Source of the DNA: Antedon bifida
Lineage: Eukaryota; Echinodermata; Crinoidea; Comatulida; Antedonidae
DNA: 64,000 nucleotides
Assembly: GCA_963402885.1 (NCBI GenBank)
Contig: OY727094.1
Coordinates: 5,768,501-5,832,500, forward strand
Direction: 5' to 3'
Shown: in pieces, positions 12,089-22,201 of the stretch
How positions within the stretch are numbered: the first letter of the stretch is position 1
How the letters are laid out: the number at the start of each line of letters is the position of its first letter
Position numbers and translations under genes: made by a program
The notes under the pieces: generated by a model
Databases searched by the model: none
Seen by the model: only the letters and a program-made list of their open reading frames with translations
What the model was told of the DNA's origin: nothing

Positions 12089-12719
12089 AACGAAGAGAGA
12101 AGAACGACGAAAGAAAACGTACGAACAAAATAAATGCGTCAAAACGCACATTTCCAATTCTAATTTTGTCATTGAGTGAAACAAACGAGGTGACAATTTC
12201 GAAAGACTACAGTGACACTTTGATATTATCTTAACAACTCTTAGACACAATTAAATATTCATTTAATGTTGTATTTATACATTCATTGCTGTTTCTACAG
12301 CCATCAAGGCCATGACAGTATATCATCTCGCTTTACCTGATCTAAAGTTAGCGTTTTTCGATTTATTTTTAATTGTCCTGTAATTGAAGAGGACTATAGG
12401 GTGATGGTACATTTATAAATTATTGTCAAGCCTTGAGAAATATTGATAGTAAATATAAAATGTTTAATGGCCTCTTAGGTTCCCCAGTGAGAGGCTTAAG
12501 TGTTCATTACAACGAAGGAGCAGCAAGGGAAAGGATAATTAATGTTCTACAATTTTGTTCAAACTCAGTGCAATCTCGCATTTCCAATGACATTAAGTGT
12601 TATCAATTGTAGTTTGCACTGATGGACAGGCATTGTGTTAAAAATATAGGTAAAGACAGCAAAACAAGCAAAACTGTAAGCATAGAAGCTATAGACACAA
12701 TTTACTTTATAAAGTATAG

Positions 12720-13075
12720 AGTTTATCACCTCCTTCAGGCGGCTATACGGTATATCTAAATTTGGAGGCATGATAAACACTTAAAATATCTTCTTTGTTT
12801 CATATAACATAAAAGAAGCATTGATTCGCCACCTCCTTCTGCTATACCTTACGTTTGATATGTGAATTTACATGTCATAGAGAAATTCTTAATGAATATT
12901 TTTCATCTCAGATACACACATGAAAGAAGCAGGATTCGCCACCTCCTTCTGCTATATCTTACGTTTAGTATATTTGAATTTGGAGGCATAGAGAACTCTT
13001 CATGTATTTTCTTTATTTAAGATACACACATGAAAAAAGCAGGATTCGCCACCTCATTTTACTATGCTGTATATA
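12720..13075. repeat. Tandem repeat, 105-120 bp unit, about 3.3 copies
   Basis: The block AGCAGGATTCGCCACCTCCTTC...CTTACGTTTA...TTTGGAGGCAT...ATACACACATGAAA recurs with CGCCACCTC at 12828, 12938 and 13058 and a diverged first copy at about 12724. Copies differ by small indels. Confidence 0.8.
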
Positions 13076-13409
13076 ACTTATATGTATATATCTTTGCTAC
13101 ATCCAAAATAAACATGAAATAAGCTAATTTCTAATGCATTAAATTACATATGCAATGTAATCGGAAAGTGAGAAATAATCCATTAAAGACAAACATACAA
13201 AAGAACAATCCAGATGCCTAAATCATTTCGGTAATCATTTGATTTGAATTCTTCATTACGTTATTTTGCATTAATTTTCTTCTGACATTTTACATAATTC
13301 ACTGTAATTGTCTGTAGCAATGATTAAAGTATGGTACTACACTGCCGGCGGTCCAATGAATTGATATGACATTGTTCGTACTAAAATTCCATCCACTTGT
13401 ATATTGAAG

Positions 13410-14500
13410 AATGCGACGGAAGGAGAGAGAAGACATGAAAAGAGTGTGATGAGAGGGAAGAGATGAGAAACGAGAGGGTGAGAGACGAGAAGACAAAATG
13501 GGAAATATAAGAGAAAGGGCAGGGGTGAGAGAAGAGAAGAGAAGAGAAAAAAGAAGAAGATGTTAAAAGGAGAGAGACGAGAAGACAGGTCGAGAATAAA
13601 AGAGGAGAGACAACAGCGAGAGACGAGAAAACATAAGTCGATGTTAAGAGAAGAGAGAAGAGAAGAAAGTAGAAGACGTTAAGAGAAGAGAGACGAGAAG
13701 AAGTAGAGGACGTTAAGAGAAGAGAGACGAGAAAAAAGTAGAGGACGTTAAGAGAAAAGAGAAGAGAAAAAAAAGTAGAAGACGTTAAGAGCAGAAAGAA
13801 GAGAACAAAAGTAGAGGACGTTAAGAGAGGAGAGAAGAGAACAAAAGTAGATGACGTTAAAAGAATAGAACAAAAGTAGAGGACGTTAAAAGAAGAGAAC
13901 AAAAGTAGAGGACGTTAAAAGAAGAGAACAAAAGTAGAGGACGTTAAAAGAAGAGAACAAAAGTAGAGGACGTTAAGAGAGGAGAGACGAGAACAAAAGT
14001 AGAGGACGTTAAGAGAAGAGAGACGAGAACAAAGTAGAGGACGTTAAGAGACGAGAGAAGAGAAAAAAAATAGAAGACGTTAAGAGAAGAGAGAAGAGAA
14101 AAAAAGTAGATGACGTTAAGAGAAGAGAGAAGAGAACAAAAGTAGAGGACGTTAAGAGAAGAGAGACGAGAAAAAAGTAGAGGACGTTAAGAGACGAGAG
14201 AAGAGAAAAAAAATAGAAGACGTTAAGAGAAGAGAGAAGAGAAAAAAAGTAGATGACGTTAAGAGAAGAGAGAAGAGAACAAAAGTAGAGGACGTTAAGA
14301 GAAGAGAGACGAGAACAAAGTAGAGGACGTTAAGAGACGAGAGAAGAGAAAAAAAATAGAAGACGTTAAGAGAAGAGAGACGAGAACAAAAGTAGAGGAC
14401 GTTACAAGAAGAGAGAAGAGAAAAAAAGTACATGACGTTAAGAGAAGAGAGAAGAGAAAAAAAAGGAGAGGACGATAAGAGAAGAGAGACGATAAGAAAC
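13410..14500 (+). repeat. 1.1-kb purine-rich GA minisatellite, about 36-bp unit
   Basis: The plus strand is almost entirely purine. From about 13640 it is built of units like GAGGACGTTAAGAGAAGAGAG followed by ACGAGAACAAAAGTA. The only regular pyrimidines are in the ACGTT of each unit. Variant units (AAAAAAATAGAAGACG, ACAAAGTAGAGGACG) alternate in blocks, which indicates higher-order amplification. The Ser/Leu/Phe-rich frames on the minus strand are a by-product of the repeat. Confidence 0.95.
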
Positions 14501-14518
14501 AAGGCCAACAGCCATTAA

Positions 14519-14620
14519 GTCGCGTGCTACAATGCAGAGTGATACCGGACCGACAGACAGACAGACAGACCGACCGACCGACCGACCGACATAGTGAACT
14601 ATAGAGACTAAGAGACTAAA
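14519..14620 (+). repeat. Repeat family E, copy 3, with (GACA)n(GACC)n
   Basis: AGTCGCGTGCTACAATGCAG is followed by four GACA and five GACC units, then ATAGTGAACTATAGAG and ACTAAAAATAA. It sits directly against the end of the GA minisatellite. Confidence 0.8.
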
Positions 14621-15584
14621 AATAACTTGTTTTAATATAATCTTTCGAAAAAATACAATACAACTTAAATTAAATTAAATTAAAATGATAATTCTAATCT
14701 AAATATAGGGTTTAGCAGCCCAATCATGCAAGTACATGAGTGAGAGTGAAATATGCAGCTTTATGGATTGAAATAAATCTAGTAAATATTGAATTTATTA
14801 TTCCATCAGTTAGTATGAATAATGTAATTCTATAAATTACTGAACCAAAATACTACTACAAAGTCTTGTGTTTCCAAATATGGAAACCTATAGAATATCA
14901 TTATCTGAAGTAAAAATGCATAAAATGAGCTGCAGTCAGTCAGGGTTGATCCAAAACTATGAGCCTGACGAATATTGTCCATAATATTAATAAAAGTAAT
15001 TACATTTTATATTCATATAACATTAAACAGTGTTTGTGTTGATGGATATTATTTGTAATGCTCTTTATCATTACTGATATTTTAATTTTGTTGTGAAGTG
15101 TTTTATGTCGTGTTTAAGTGGAACATTAATATTGTATTCTGTTTATACTGGATAGAGTGTTTCACATTCTCTACCGTACTGTTACCATTGTACTAATAAC
15201 CTGCCCTATTTTTTCCTTATACGAGACAACCTAATTGTTAGGCTGATAGAAATGTATTCATCATCATCATAGAAAATAATTAAAAAGCAGACATTAAGAA
15301 GCAATTACCAAGAACATCATAATTATTCGGAAAATATAAATTATTCACGAAATTAAAATGGCAGATCGTTAGTTATATCACAGCCGTTGCACTATTAGCA
15401 CCGGTCATGTAAGCAGTAATGGGTTTCGATTTTGCGTCAACCTGGACCCACAAATTATGCAAATTAATCAATATGTCATTTACACAAATACTTTGAAGTA
15501 GGTCACTGGACTACTACCAATTTGGTATTTTCGATTTTACGATGTTTTGATCTACCCCTCAATTAATCAATCAATCATATTTCA

Positions 15585-15604
15585 TAATATATATATATAT
15601 ATAT
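15585..15604. repeat. (AT)n microsatellite
   Basis: About ten uninterrupted AT dinucleotides. Confidence 0.9.
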
Positions 15605-15649
15605 TATACATAATCATAAAGTTAAATGTCAAATTCCAAAAAAATAAAA

Positions 15650-16123
15650 AATAAAAGATTTCGAAAAAAAGTGGGTCATTTTGAAGTATCATAATAGTTA
15701 TTAACTTTCACCAAAAATTAGTTAAAAAATAACTTTGACTTCCAGTCACAGTTTTCGATCAAAACATATCTCATAATGCAACGCGCTTATTTGGCTACTC
15801 TGTATGCATAATCATAAAACTTCCTCGCGATTTCGGTGAAAACACCTTCTCAACCGTGACGAGTTGTAAACAATCCTAATTAGCATCATGCATAATGTAT
15901 AATCATGGTTTGAAATCTTTGTTTACTTTCGCTCGCGACGATTTTCCAGAGGAAATGTAATCAAATTAATTTAGCTGTTAATTACGTAAACCTGTTGTTT
16001 TTGGCTCGAATTTTCGACTGAAAGTGAATAACTTTAATATTACTTTGATATGGCCAATTTTAATTTAGAATATTCTGACCTTCATTTTTTTGTGTTTCAA
16101 GGGACAATACATCTTTAAGGAAA
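15650..16123. mobile_element. Family C element, copy 2 (right end intact)
   Basis: GGGACAATACATCTTTAAGG closes the element at the right. Internal blocks (ATCATAATAGTTATTAACTTT, TGACTTCCAGTCACAGTTTT) match the other copies. The left terminal repeat is not identifiable, so the left border is approximate. Confidence 0.45.
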
Positions 16124-17093
16124 GGGTACTCAAAATAAGAAAAAGTGACCGCTACACCTAAAACGACATAATAATCACAAACATTTATTTCTATAATTTC
16201 GCTAAACATAAATTATATAGATGGGGAACTTATGCAATTGTGAAATTGCATATCATTCTTTCTTTAATCAACCAAATTCAACTTTATTTCAGACAAACTG
16301 AATGAAACATATACATACAATAAAAAAGAAAAGAAATACAAAGCATTATAATATGCTAACCGTTATGGAAAGAGGACTAAGAATTATTTGTTGACATATT
16401 GCCTCTCTCCACTTAAAATGCATTTTGGAATCAATCAGTAAATATTCATAAATACAATTTAACATTTTATTTTTGCCTTTCATAATTCTGGAAAGAAAAC
16501 AAGAATTCATAACAAGATGGAAACATCAAAGGTGTGAAGTCACAAGTAGGCCTACATTGCTGACATATAATACAGTGCTGATTGATACGGCACAGTATTA
16601 TCAATGAGGGGGAGAAAAACACCTGGGGGTTGAAATATTTTGCAGCTCGTAACAGAATGTCAACAACGTGTAGTAGGTAATAATCAAAGATGTTGATAAA
16701 GATGCAAAATATGTCAATAAATGAAACGACAAGATGCGTTCGATCAGCTTTATACTTCAGCAAACAAAGAGTGTTTGAAGAGTGTTTCACGTATCTACTT
16801 ACGATTAAGCAGAAAATCACTCAATCGAAAACCGTGCTTAATACTCACTGCAACAGGTCAGCGCATGCGTGTTGCCAAGACATGAACCAGCCCTACATTT
16901 ACTTAAAATAAGGTTGGGAAGCCATGATTTTTTTGATAAAAATAGAAAGATAATTACTGTTCGGATTCAAAATGTATTTTTATTGTTTTGTGATGATAAT
17001 TCGGTTGATTAATCTGCCTTGTGTGATTATCAGTGCGTGTGCGATATGCATGGATATTGTGATAATGGGAACAAAACGTGAACTTTAACACTA

Positions 17094-17303
17094 TAGCGTG
17101 GTTCCCACTCGAACGCAACGCAACGACGTATTGACGCAAAGTGCTGTATTGCGTAATCACAAGTGGGACCCGACGACGCAACAGTGCTGCAAATATCGCA
17201 GGTTTGATTTCACGCAGGCGGAGGCAAACACAATTATTGGAAGGGCATTTTCTTCCGTTGCGTAGATTGCGTTACGTTGCGTCGTTAGTGGGAACCAAGC
17301 TTA
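17094..17303. mobile_element. Family B element, complete copy
   Basis: GCGTGGTTCCCACTCGAACG and CGTCGTTAGTGGGAACCAAGC are the inverted ends, about 210 bp apart. The interior includes GATTTCACGCAGGCGGAGGC and AATTATTGGAAGGGCATTTT, which match 2179-2390 read on the other strand. An open frame of 101 codons beginning inside it is incidental. Confidence 0.85.
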
Positions 17304-18359
17304 CGACGTGTTACGCCGTGAATATAGATTCACGACGTCAATTCAAGAAGTCGCGAATGCAACAACTCGACGTGATGTACTTACGGCGTCATGACGATGT
17401 AAGCGGCGTGATAAAATGCGATTACACATTTCCAGAGCTAACGTAACTTATACGTTATTATGTTTGCGTGTTTTAAAGTTTTTGATTTTTAATATTAAAA
17501 TATTAAAAACTGGTATCGAATTACGTCGTTAAAAGCGTTGCGTTATGACATCAGTCTAATATCTGATGGCTGTAGAAGTACGCTTTCATTTTTAGAGATT
17601 ATACAGACTTTGGTAGTATTAGTTTATGTGTGGTGTGGACTTCGTATCACTTTGACGTGTTGGTTGGCATGCGTGCTATGTATGCAAACATTTAACGTTA
17701 ATTAATATTAATTAACATTGAGAAACATGTCAATTGATATTTTCCCGTTTCATAACATACTACGTTTTAGCGGGTAGATTTACGGTCCATTTTAGTTTTG
17801 TCAGCAACGTGCAGACCCAAACTACAATCGATGTAGGCCAGGCGCAAAGGATGCCACTTAAGTTAGCTAATTAGCCTACATTTTAACAATAATTAATCAC
17901 GTATCGTAAATCACTTTCGACGAAGAAAAAGTAATTTATCGATCGTCTTATCCAACGATGAAAACGCAGCTTGATGGAGTAGATTATTTGCACGCGTCTC
18001 TGTACAAACTGTCATCGTGTTCAAATGTCACAATTGTGTGTCACAAAAGTTATAATATGCAAAGTCAGTAATGTATATCAGTACAATGCAGAGAGACAAA
18101 AGGAAGATAAAGATAAATATTTGCTCAGTTGAGTTCAAATAAAATAATTATGTTACTTCACGTTGGGGGGCTTTACACAGTATTGTGATGATAAATATCA
18201 GAAGAGAATAAGGAATAATGGTGTAAAGGTTCAGTCGCAAGATTACGCATCAACAAGTTTGACTACCGCAATCATGCTGCAATTTTAATTAAAATATCGA
18301 AATTGTCTTTTACTGTATACCATCTTTTTAAAAAATAATAATTTTTTAAAATTCATGCG

Positions 18360-18495
18360 TAAAGCTCTGTCTACACTATCAAACTTTATGTGATGTGCCC
18401 ATATATGGACATGATGTGGATGGATGGATGGACATATTTGTGGATATCACTACCATATGTGGGCACATCACACTTTTTTTGATAGACAGAGCTTT
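18360..18495 (-). mobile_element. Family A MITE, copy 4
   Basis: AAAGCTCTGTCTACACTATC opens the element, and GATAGACAGAGCTTTA closes it (a few terminal-repeat bases deleted). It has a local GGATGGATGGATGG expansion in the core. Confidence 0.85.
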
Positions 18496-19418
18496 AGACG
18501 CACAATTTGATGAGGGAGCGGATGTGAAACTTAGTATTTGACCTAATGTAAGACATCATGACAAACAAAGTACAAGTTGTCCTTTGTTGAAAATTGATTA
18601 CCACTGGGATTAAGTATAAACATGCATGAGTATTGAGTCATTTATTAATTCAATTTTTCAATCTACAAATTATCGATCGGTTTAGTGTTTACAGAATAAT
18701 TTAAAACAGCGACATGGGAGGTCATTACACTACACTAATATAGATATAAGTTATTCCAGGGATCACTCTTACCTGGTTATACTACCGTGTTGCATAAAAT
18801 CGTACCGAATTATCTGTTCTCTAAATTATGTATATTAGCAACTTTTGGTTTTCGCAGCTGTCGAAACACATGAGCATGCGCAGAATGACTATTAGACTCA
18901 ATAGCTGCGTAATCGTGAAAACTACGTCGCTCTATACAGGGAATAATTCGCCAGTTAGTTAGCACAGTAAAAAGCTATAACAAAACTATATAATTGTAAA
19001 ACTATATTTCTAGACTCAAAATTGTGTTTGATTAGCAATATTACTGGACAAAAGTTACATTTCATTTGAGAGAATTTCAAACAAAAGTTTTACATTTAAA
19101 TTTTTGTTTTGTCGTATGAGATTATGCTGTGGCAGTTACTAATACGTCATATTAACGTTTTCGACTGAATTATTTATCGTGGACTACTATATGATTTATA
19201 CGTGACCAACAGCTTAACGTCTGATCTTTGGATAGGATAGGATAAAGCACGTAGGGAAGACTATTTAAATTTCCCCATCATACCGAACAACACATCAACG
19301 TTGATATATTTAAAATCAAATCCGTCGTTGTCTTAGCTAGAGGCATGCAATAGTTGTTTTTACGACCTAATACAGAATTAGTTAATTCGCCATACAGGCT
19401 AGAAACATTCGAGAATCA

Positions 19419-19585
19419 TAAAGCTCTGTCTACACTATCAAACTAGTTTGACAAAAAAAGTGTTATGTACCCAAATATGGTAGTGATATGCTTAAATATG
19501 GTAGCGATATGACATCATCATGTCCATATATGGGCACATCACATATTTTTGTCACATAAAGTTTGATGGTGTAGAAAGAGCTTTA
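19419..19585 (+). mobile_element. Family A MITE, copy 5 (leading the SPEN-derived duplication)
   Basis: The complete element is bounded by TA-AAGCTCTGTC and GAAAGAGCTT-TA. The DNA immediately to its right (19586-19861) matches, in the same order, the SPEN intron that lies next to the element at 27564-27705. This element therefore travelled with, or carried, that piece. Confidence 0.85.
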
Positions 19586-19861
19586 CTGAGGGCATGAACA
19601 TAACACTTCCTTTTTTAAACACAAATAAAAACTTCCGAAACCAACTGAAATAAATTGTGGAAAGCATAATCTTTCAAACCTTTTAAAAAAATTGTGAAAA
19701 TTTTAAACTTTCTAAATCAAAAAATTATTTTTTGGTCAGGTCAAGGGATCACTTCCTCTATCCAAAAAATAATGTGGTTTTATACTAACTTATTCCTTAC
19801 ATTTGTTTTGCAGAGATACCCTATAATGTGGCAAGGAGTTTTAGCCTTGAAGAATGAAACA
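19586..19861 (+). pseudogene. Copied SPEN fragment: intron, 3' splice site and start of the first SPOC exon
   Basis: Read on the plus strand this matches the minus strand of 27563-27290 at about 97%: some eight to ten differences in 276 bases. It includes the TTGTTTTGCAG acceptor and the codons for R-Y-P-I-M-W-Q-G-V-L-A-L-K-N-E-T. The match stops abruptly inside the exon after GAAACA; the following sequence is unrelated, although a frame happens to stay open to 20068. The two differences inside the exon piece are both synonymous (TTA/TTG and GAG/GAA). With only 16 codons of a 69-codon exon, it cannot make a SPOC domain. Confidence 0.9.
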
Positions 19862-20196
19862 TTACAGTTTTCAACATTAAATAAAAATCTTCCTTATATA
19901 ATATTACCTCCTCGCGGCCAACAAGTCAATGTGTTTCGCTTTTGGCATGGTGTTTTTTGTTTAATAAACCGACGCTACTATTTCAATAAGATATATTTTG
20001 GATTTTGCTGTAGTGACGTTTTAAAAACTGAATCTTTAAAGCTATCAGAACTGATTTGTTACGACTAGTGTTCCGAATGAATGTTTGTACGGCGATTCTT
20101 TGGACGTCATAAATATCTGGATATTTCGCAGACTGATTGTGATTATACCATTGCAGCATAAGCCTAGCTAGCATAAGTAGTTTAGTGCTTACTTAT

Positions 20197-20410
20197 AGCT
20201 CGGTTTCCTATTAGACGGAACGCAGACACGTAAGCGCAACGTAAGTGACCAATCACAGGCGATAAATTATTCGAACTGTTGTGATTGGTCAACTCGCCTG
20301 CGTTGCGCTTTAGTGTGGTTCTCCCTTGGACGAAACGCAAGTGAGTTGACCAATCAAACAGTTTGAATAATCCATTGCGTTGTGATTGGTCGAATTATTT
20401 ACGGTGGGCT
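20197..20410. mobile_element. Family B elements, tandem pair with inverted CCAAT boxes
   Basis: AGCTCGGTTTCCTATTAGACG opens the first. It contains GTGACCAATCACAGGCG facing GTGATTGGTCAACTCG. TTAGTGTGGTTCTCCCTTGG at about 20310 begins a second one with GACCAATCAAAC facing GTGATTGGTCGAA. Ends are eroded. Confidence 0.65.
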
Positions 20411-20489
20411 TACATCCTTCGGACTTGCTTGATGAAGAAACAATATTAGAAATCACCATTAATTAATTAATTATAATGCGGTAGCAAGT

Positions 20490-20665
20490 AAAGCGTGGTT
20501 CCCACTAGCGACAAGGACGTAACGCAACGCAAGTGAATTGACCAATCACAAGCGATGGCTTATTCGCTTATGATTGCTAACTGTCTATAACTTCGCTTGT
20601 CATTGGTTAAAACGCTTGCGTTGCGTTTACGTCCTTGCGTTACGTTTTAGTGGGAACCAAGCTTA
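20490..20665. mobile_element. Family B element, complete copy
   Basis: AAGCGTGGTTCCCACTAGCG and TTTTAGTGGGAACCAAGCTT are the ends, 175 bp apart. Almost the whole element is a fold-back: GGACGTAACGCAACGCAAG faces CTTGCGTTGCGTTTACGTCC (interrupted). A central CCAAT block is also present. Confidence 0.85.
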
Positions 20666-21936
20666 ATGCCTATAAAAGATATTTTCTTCAACTTCAGGAA
20701 TTGGATGCGAAACACTACACACGTACAGGCACAACGTACGCATTGACCAATCACAAGCGTTACGTGTACGTCATTCTAGCGTTATATCTAAATTACAGAA
20801 TCTATCTTTGTCCAGTTATTGTAGCCTACCTACGTAAAGCCGGAAAAGCGTATGGAAATGAATTGTCAGACGTACTCTTCAATTGATATAACCAATTAAT
20901 TTGCAACGTAATTTAGTTTAGTCTGTTTAAATTATAATCCTATAAATGACTTCTTTTGAGTGGACTGCCATTGGCGATTTATAGAGAAGCATTTCGATCG
21001 AGAGCTGCTCTGTATTTTATTGGCTTATCTCAAGTTATGACTTTCAAAGAATAAGATGACCATATGCTCATCCTAACATTATACTATAAAGCGGTACAAT
21101 GTGTACACAGTAATACAATTTCTGTTTTAACAATATCATGTCAGCATCATTTAGGTCACGCGCACACGCGCATCCACGCACCTATTATACTGGTCATTCT
21201 GTATTAACTGTCGGTTCGTTTTATACTGTAATCGATATTCACCTTCAAAAGAAATCTGTGTTATTGACTTACACACAAATTAGTATGTCTCCTCTGAGAA
21301 TACTAAAAATAAAACTTGATTGACCGCGGATGATTGCGGTGATTGTCGTCTATATTTATATGATTATTATGCCTAGGCACAGGTCTGCTAATTATGAGCT
21401 TGTGATTATAGGATCTAGTAGTATAGAGGATACCGTGTATTTATAATTTATCAATCATGACAAGTTTACACGGCGTACAAAAAGCTGTATCAGCATTTGA
21501 AAGCACGCACGCGCGTTTGATCGCACGCCTCATATTTATGAGCGTGTTGTGGTTTCAATGATTGCGAATTGAATTCCATTATTTCATTAATTCGTCTCGA
21601 TTCATACAAATATTCACAACCAACACCACACTCACTTTTAGTACACTTATGTTTTGGGGATGGAGGTACAATAAAAGCATTAAAATGTACCGGTAATTGT
21701 TATACTCGAGGGATGTGGGTTGAAGCTACATGTGCCAAAGAAAGCACACCAAACAAAAATGAACTAGGCCTCATGAAATCATAATGTAAAACATGTTATT
21801 GGGTAGGGCTAGTCACACGTTGTTGTTGGACAAAGTCAAAACGACAAAACTGCCAAACAAATGTAGATCTGTATAATCTAGTATTGGTGCACATAAAACT
21901 GACTAAATAAATAAATAACGATAATAAAAGACTTAC

Positions 21937-22201
21937 TGATGTGTATTCCTGGTAGTAAGTTCTTGTCTTCATTTATTTTATTTACAGCGTACACCATGGC
22001 GTATTTTTCCTGTAGGCCATTTAGGCTTGGTCGCCCGCAAGTGTTATTCTCGGCACGCGTCCTGATCGGAAATACTCCGCCTAGGACCACATTCCTATCG
22101 GGTTCCACGTGTGATCCTCCTGGTTTTGTTGTTGTTTCAAAACCAATAACAACATAGCAGTTGACAAAAACTATAACACTAAACCAAAACACAAACATCA
22201 T
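21937..22201 (-). CDS. Class C GPCR, exon 1 (signal peptide and start of ligand-binding domain)
   Basis: The exon begins MMFVFWFSVIVFVNC, a hydrophobic signal peptide, with two adjacent start codons (22201 and 22198). It then gives VVLGGVFPIR, a cysteine (N-N-T-C-G), and GLQEKYAMVYAVNKIN followed by LLPGIHI. The order 'LGG-[LV]-FP-[VI]', Cys, 'AM..A...IN' and 'LLP' is the classic N-terminus of family-3 receptors (metabotropic glutamate, calcium-sensing, V2R-like). The exon has 88 codons plus one base and ends at a GTAAGT donor (phase 1) that matches the acceptor at 116. The receptor would be a plasma-membrane sensor of amino acids, calcium or similar small ligands; the ligand cannot be told from this part. 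The assignment to class C is firm and the subfamily is open. It is transcribed in the same direction as SPEN, whose stop codon lies 3.9 kb upstream of it. Confidence 0.85.

Larger units (their letters stand above)
116..21936 (-). other. Intron 1 of the class C GPCR gene (about 21.8 kb)
   Basis: The donor is GTAAGT at 21936 and the acceptor TTTCAG ends at 116; the phases match. I see no convincing coding exon of another gene inside. Open frames of 60-124 codons here are AT-rich and lack recognisable domains, or fall in repeats. The intron holds many inverted-repeat elements, tRNA-SINE traces, minisatellites and a copied SPEN fragment, listed separately. Stretches not listed (for example 4760-6400, 8400-9700, 14630-15580, 17310-18350 and 20670-21930) show only AT-rich sequence with no structure I can name. 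Confidence 0.7.

Noticed and set aside
13381-14508. Ser/Leu/Phe-rich minus-strand frames of 118 and 173 codons
   Set aside because: By-product of the GA minisatellite read on the pyrimidine strand.
17141-17446. 101-codon plus-strand frame with ISRRRRQTQLLEGHF
   Set aside because: It starts inside a family B element, and the similar minus-strand frame at 2246-2431 is from another copy of that element.
19694-20068. 124-codon plus-strand frame containing RYPIMWQGVLALKNE
   Set aside because: The SPOC-like residues come from the copied SPEN exon start; the N-terminal half is intron and the C-terminal half is unrelated. Not a gene.
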